NCBI RefSeq assembly: GCF_000002075.1
Contig: NW_004797569.1
Location: forward strand, 261,754 to 325,753
Origin: Aplysia californica
Taxonomy: Eukaryota > Mollusca > Gastropoda > Aplysiida > Aplysiidae
Reading direction: 5' to 3'
Length of the DNA: 64,000 nucleotides
Part shown: positions 59,262-64,000 of the stretch, piece by piece
Position numbering within the stretch: position 1 is the stretch's first letter
Layout of the letters: each line of letters opens with the position of its first letter
The notes under the pieces: generated by a model
The model's input: the letters and a program-made list of their open reading frames with translations, nothing else
Told to the model about the DNA's origin: nothing
Databases searched by the model: none
Position numbers and translations under genes: made by a program

Positions 59262-59883
59262 ACCCCCGACTGAAGTTGTCTTTAAGCCACTCCCAAAGGG
59301 GGGACATGGGTGGTTGGCAGGTGCTCTGGTGTGGTTTGCTCCTTCTTACTTATCAAACATCTATCGTCTTTATCTCCCGTCCATCTTTTTAATGTTTGTT
59401 ACTCCCTTGTAACACCTTTATTCTTCTGGCACACATATGACCTTGCTGTTGCGAGCGCCGGAAAACCTCTACTAAAATCCAAGAGGGGGGGGGGGGGAGT
59501 GATATTAACATGTTCTTATGCAACAAAAAACAAACAATCCCCTTCTTATGCACAGTAGAATTGTAAATGGGCTGATTTATCGATGTCATGCTCATCATAC
59601 TGTGCCGGAACAACATAGGGGGAACTGCTGCTTTTTCTTTCCTCATCCTTACTAAATGTATCATCATTTTCCTCTACTTCTTTTGTATGTTTGTCACTCT
59701 CTTACTGAACTGCTATTTCCGGGGTGCCTTGATAGTCGGAGCAGACTTTATACTGTTGAGGCAAGAGGTGAGCAGAGTAAGCCAGATTCCTCGTTTGGAT
59801 TTGGACTTACTTCTGTTGACATCCACCCCTTGGCGCTCATATGACCCATACAGTTGCCAGCGCCGTAAAACCTTACTAAAACA
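59262..59883 (+). repeat. Nested SINEs: type B, type A, type B
   Basis: A type B head fragment (59262-59303), a whole type A (59306-59479) and a nearly whole type B (59486-59883). The second B has a short duplication around TTCTTATGCA. Looks like type A inserted into B, or serial insertion. Confidence 0.8.
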
Positions 59884-59985
59884 AGGATGTTGTATCCTCT
59901 CAGTCTTAGCCCTGGTTGGGTTGGCCCCGACAGGCAGGGTTGAAGCCTTCCTCCTAAATTATCTAAAACTGGGCTGATTGGGGCA
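59884..59985 (+). repeat. SINE type D, 3' part
   Basis: GGATGTTGTATCCTCTCAG, then GGCCCCGACAGGCAGGGTT. Confidence 0.65.
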
Positions 59986-60039
59986 ACAACATACCCATTG
60001 GATGGGTGCCGCTCGTTTGCAACAACTTTTTTGGCTATT

Positions 60040-60583
60040 CAGGGCTGCCAACCCATCTCCATGGTTTTTAGTAATGACCATGAAGAAAATTAGTAATTTC
60101 CCGTGAAAATTAGTAATAGTGCTCTCATTTTCAAATTACTACTTGTATTTATTACAACGAACAAAAATATGTCTTAATTACGGAAAAGAAGGCTTTTATC
60201 GAAAATTAAATAAATTTATGTGATGGCCAAAGTTTTTCTTTAAACTCACCTTTTAAATCACAAAATGGTTGATGACTGATGTATATGTAATGGATTTAGG
60301 GTTGCATTTCAGGCTCTGGAGAGAAAGAGTTCCTGTGTATGCGTGTGTGAGAGAGAGATAGATAGATAGGGGGGTTGATTTAGGGATTGGCAGTTTTCCG
60401 AATTATTGGCGGACAATTTACTGGTCTTGTAACATAACTAAAGAGCCAGAATTATTTATTTTTTTGGTAGCCAAAAATTTTCTAACGGTAAAAATTGTAA
60501 TAAATCGCCTTTCGATCGGAATTTCGTAGTGAGGCTAAAAAATCGTAATGATTACGAAAAAATTGGAATGGTTGGCAGCCCTG
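60040..60583. mobile_element. hAT-type MITE, 544 bp
   Basis: CAGGGCTGCCAACC at the left and its exact inverse at 60570-60583. Flanking octamers TGGCTATT and TGTCTTTT agree at six of eight. Inner AATTAGTAAT and TCGTAATGATTACGA motifs. Confidence 0.75.
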
Positions 60584-60689
60584 TGTCTTTTTTCTTCTGT
60601 ACGGCTCTGTCGACCAACTGTCTGGTCCAGCAAAATGTCCACCACAGAACCTGAACCCCGACAGTTGAGAACCTGCCTTGAAAATTATA

Positions 60690-61422
60690 CAGTCCATGCC
60701 GGCTTTAAGCACGGTCGACGGGAGAAAGCTTAAGCGTGCTTAAAGCCGAGGCGTGCTTGAGTGCGAAGTAGACATATTCCAGAGTTTTTCATGAAGAAAA
60801 TTTCCCGTGCTATTTTCCTTTGTTTGTAAATAGGCCTATAGCGATCCCGCAAAAGTGTGCACTGTTATTTAGACACCCGCCATGGTAGTTTTTGTTCGCT
60901 TGTTTGTTTTTGTTTTGTGGTCGAATGGGAAATGAAAACTTAATTTAGACGGCCAGTCACGATACAGCACACTAGGCCTACACACTGCCTGTGCGTACCA
61001 CTGCCCGCTGTGCCACTCATACCACCGCCTTCATCCCACCTCCCTTTCTCGTCTTCCCGACTCTCTTTGTATTTTTTTTGGTCGTGTGTAGCTTTGCCCA
61101 AGGCCTAGGCTAGATCCCATGTCCGCGCGCGCGGCTGTGTGCATCTGCCTTCCTCTCCGCCCGTGTGAGTGTGTGTGTCCATCACTAATTGCGTTCTTTG
61201 TGTTTCTCTTGACACACTCCACTGCTGCGGTGTAGACTGTGTTCGAACTTCGATGGGTCATCATGAAAATATTGACTGTCTTGTAAATGAAGCGTGCTTG
61301 AAGCCGAAGTTACCGTGCTTAAAGGCGTGTAATTTATATAGCAAAAATTCTGTAAAAGCCGTTTAGCGTGCTTGAGTCCGAAACGTGCTTTAAGCCGGCG
61401 TGCTTAAAGCCGACACGGGCTG
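60690..61422. mobile_element. TIR element with repeated GTGCTTAAAGCCG motifs
   Basis: CAGTCCATGCCGGCTTTAAG at the left and CTTAAAGCCGACACGGGCTG at the right. At least six variants of CGTGCTTAAAGCCG lie near both ends. 733 bp, no transposase seen. Confidence 0.65.
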
Positions 61423-61479
61423 TAATATAAATAATCTGTTATGTGTCTAAATCTAGTTTTTAGGACTAGAACATTCAAG

Positions 61480-61726
61480 CCCTATCCTGGGGTAATTTTG
61501 TAACACCCCCCCCCCCCAGGTTGTATTTTTCACGTCGTAGAATACTTCTAGTGCGAAGATCTCTTTGAAACTTTCAGTATTTTAAAAAAATCATTTTGGC
61601 AGACTGCTATGCAAAGTACAGATCGGATTAATGAGTAAATTTCCTCTTTTGAAAGAGGTGGCACGGAGTTTCCCATGTCGTATGGATACAATAGTAAAAC
61701 ACGACATACGGATAGGCCCTAGGGTT
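61480..61726. mobile_element. MITE M4
   Basis: GCCCTATCC plus a C run at the left; AAAACACGACATACGGATAG at the right. Interior AAGATCTCTTTGAAACTTTC. Confidence 0.75.
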
Positions 61727-61893
61727 AAGAAAAAAAAGTCGGTGAAAAAACACAACTCTAAGTCTTTTTGAGAAGAATAATATTTTATCTTTTCAAAAGA
61801 AACGTAGGATACAAATGAATCTGTTATGCGTGTGTGTGCCTGGGGGAAGGTCCCATATATCGGAAATTGTAGATTGAATTAGGGCATATTCTA

Positions 61894-62208
61894 CTGTCCC
61901 CGTGGTTTTATGCGCCCCGCATAATTTCGCAAAATTTGATCATTTTTTGCATAATTTCTTATTATTTTCCTCTATCATTCTTTGATAAAAATTAACGCCA
62001 CCGGAACAATCAGTATGGATACCTTGCGGGCTTTGGTGCTGGGGGGAACTGAGCACTTATGGACCTGTCGGTGTGCAATGACGTTGTTGTCCAGGACAGG
62101 TAATACAGGTAATACAAGTGTTAAAATTAACAAAATCGCATAATTTCACATTTTTAGAATCATTTTGCTTAATTTCAGAATTTTTCTTGTATAAAACAAC
62201 GGGGACAG
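61894..62208. mobile_element. MITE M1 with an insertion
   Basis: CTGTCCCCGTGGTTTTATGC at the left and TATAAAACAACGGGGACAG at the right. ATTCTA flanks both sides. A 126-bp segment (61997-62122) is inserted between two AAAATTAAC copies. Confidence 0.85.
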
Positions 62209-62299
62209 ATTCTAGTGAACTACTAGTAGCAATTCCAATGCTGTACATGCCGATTCAAAAATTTTCAAATATCGAGTACGGGTACTTTTAAAGATGGGT

Positions 62300-62460
62300 G
62301 ACCATATTATGGTCTATATAAGCTAAACCCCCCTCCCTAACCTTATTTAGGCCACATATGGCCTAAATAAGCTAAACCTCCCTCCCTTACATTATTTAAG
62401 CCACATATGGCCTATATAAGCTAGACCCCACCTGACCTTATTTAGGCCACATATATTTTA
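62300..62460. repeat. Array of palindromes, cluster 1
   Basis: TTATTTAGGCCACATATGGC and its mirror, repeated about every 49 bases (centres 62357, 62406, 62450). The spacer is CTAAACCTCCCTCCC. Confidence 0.85.
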
Positions 62461-62794
62461 TATAGAGAGAAAGAAGCCCTCTTCACATTCATCTTCCATC
62501 ACAGCAGGACATTTAATAAATCTAGAATCAATTTAAGGTCCTGTTCTGTATCTAAAAATCTGCAGTTAAAAACCCGTGCGGTTTTTACATGTCTGAATTG
62601 CCCGTACTGAATTTTTTTTTTAATTGTATTTTCTTCGAAAGTGGATAGGTGGACCTAGGGGTGTAGCCTAACATCGTCTAGTGATAGGGTAAGGCAAGGT
62701 TTTAAAAAGAAGGGGGGAAAAAAACTCATGGTGGGCAGACTTGTTTCGAGATTATTCCAGTGAAACGTCTACCTAAAAATCGTCATTCTTAATT

Positions 62795-62812
62795 CCCCCC
62801 CCCCCCCCCCCC
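62795..62812. repeat. C18 homopolymer
   Basis: Eighteen consecutive C between the two palindrome clusters. Confidence 0.9.
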
Positions 62813-63307
62813 TTGTTTGAAAAGAAAGGTGGTTTGTTTAATTTTTCTTTCTTTTTTTGTTTGTTTGTTGGTAAATCATCCCGGCAAACATGATGTAGTT
62901 AACCCAATCTAGAGTAACACTACCACCTGGCAACACTGAATGTCTTTTTATTTTGAGGATTTGAGATTTATATAAACAAACAGATTCGAATGGCATGGTT
63001 ATGCTGATAGGCTAGTCCTACTACATTAGATCATGTATACAGCAGTTCGTTGTTGTTGTTTTTTTTAGTAGATTTCTAGAACTAACGATGGATTTGCAAG
63101 ATCGAGATTCCAAAGTGTGCCAAAATGGTAGCCTAGCTTTTGCCCCTCCATGAAGGACAAATCTGGCCCTCATTGAAACCATTGGGATTGAGCAAAATTA
63201 ATGATTATGATTTATAAGTAGTACACTGAGACAAAACTGTACTAAATGAGAAAGGTGCACCATTATGAAAGTGGAACGAACTCAGTTGCGTGAAGAAGGT
63301 AGTTTGA

Positions 63308-63436
63308 GCATACATGTGGCCTAAATAATTTTCCGGGGAGGGGGAAACCTTATTTAGGCCACAGGTGGCCTAAATAATGTTAGGTGTGGGGGGGGGGGTT
63401 GACCTTATTTAGGCCATATGTGGCCTAAATAAGCAC
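63308..63436. repeat. Array of palindromes, cluster 2
   Basis: The same unit with centres near 63314, 63364 and 63418 and G-rich spacers. Confidence 0.85.
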
Positions 63437-63662
63437 TCGCTACATTTTTAGCTGCCAAAAAATCTACAGGATACATCTTGAAATTGCCTAGACATCTAGC
63501 TTCATTGCCTTTTTGTAGGCAAAAATCAAAAACTGTTTGACAAATTTTTACTAAGTTCGATACTGTCTCGATACTGAAAGTGTTATTTTTCATCAACCAA
63601 CCAGACATTTTCTCGGAAATCCCAGAGATCACCCTGGCAAATGGCAAGACCCAGACAAGACC

Positions 63663-63903
63663 GGGGGCTCTCGTGGCCTAGAGGTTAAGGTGTTGGCCTC
63701 TCATTCAAAGGTCCCGGGTTCGAATCCGGGTAGCGACCGAAAAATTTTCTTCTTTAAAAATGTCTCCTTTCACCTCCTTTCCTGCTCTCCAGCAATATTC
63801 TGTCGTCTGCTTTCGTCTCCTCTTTCTGCCCCCACCCCCTCACCTCCTTTGCTCCCTCCTCTGGGCTCCTGACTCTTTCTGCAGCCTTTCTACTGCTACT
63901 CCT
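63663..63903 (+). repeat. tRNA-derived SINE, type C, head and partial body
   Basis: GCTCTCGTGGCCTAGAGGTT (A box) and GGTTCGAATCC (B box) with a CTCTCAT anticodon-like loop, resembling tRNA-Glu. The body stops at CTCCTTGACC, so it is 3'-truncated. Not a functional tRNA gene. Confidence 0.85.
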
Positions 63904-64000
63904 TGACCAGGGGCGGCTCGTGGGTCTAAAAAGTGGGCGTGCACAATTAAGCTATCTTAGGCTGAAGATAATCAAGGGCAGAGTAAATGGGATGGTGTAT

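Noticed and set aside
63405-63647. 80-aa minus-strand open frame (MPFARVISGISEKMSGWLMK...)
   Set aside because: Overlaps the palindrome array and shows no known motif, splice sites or repeats that would support a gene.
63663-63740. tRNA-Glu-like sequence with good A and B boxes
   Set aside because: It is the head of a SINE seen four times here (also near 122, 742 and 20355). The acceptor stem does not pair properly, so it is not called a tRNA gene.

Overview
The window is animal nuclear DNA, AT-rich and loaded with repeats. The short introns, the many taggcct and agatctagatct motifs and the mix of tRNA-derived SINEs, RTE LINEs and hAT elements suggest a mollusc, probably a gastropod. That taxonomic guess is inference. 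Two spliced host genes can be rebuilt completely, with every splice phase closing.

Layout. 1-9,900: intergenic repeats, including two SINE copies head to head, a nearly whole RTE LINE inserted in a SINE, and large microsatellites. 9,900-17,550: intergenic, with several families of small inverted-repeat DNA elements (MITEs) and 32-bp and 40-bp minisatellites. 17,597-26,113 (minus strand): a six-exon zinc alcohol dehydrogenase (MDR) gene of the L-threonine 3-dehydrogenase / sorbitol dehydrogenase group, 357 aa. 26,140-34,450: intergenic, with a LINE relic, a decayed gene of a repetitive uncharacterised family, and a hAT element with a perfect 8-bp target duplication. 34,664-54,131 (plus strand): a fourteen-exon cyclin F gene (F-box plus cyclin box), 1,162 aa, with a GC-AG intron, two candidate first exons and a long acidic/serine-rich tail. 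54,132-64,000: probable 3' UTR and intergenic DNA with SINEs, two TIR elements, MITEs and an array of palindromes.

How the parts relate. The two genes point away from each other and have unrelated roles: metabolic oxidation for one, SCF ubiquitin ligase and cell-cycle control for the other. The strongest non-genic story is a SINE superfamily. Several SINE types with unrelated bodies end in the same 3' tail, and that tail also forms the 3' end of a 5'-truncated LINE at 21,306-21,878. That LINE is therefore the likely source of the machinery that copies them. In the cyclin F unit every recognised SINE lies in the sense direction, and one ends about 8 bases before a splice acceptor.

All family assignments come from reading motifs by eye; no database search was run.
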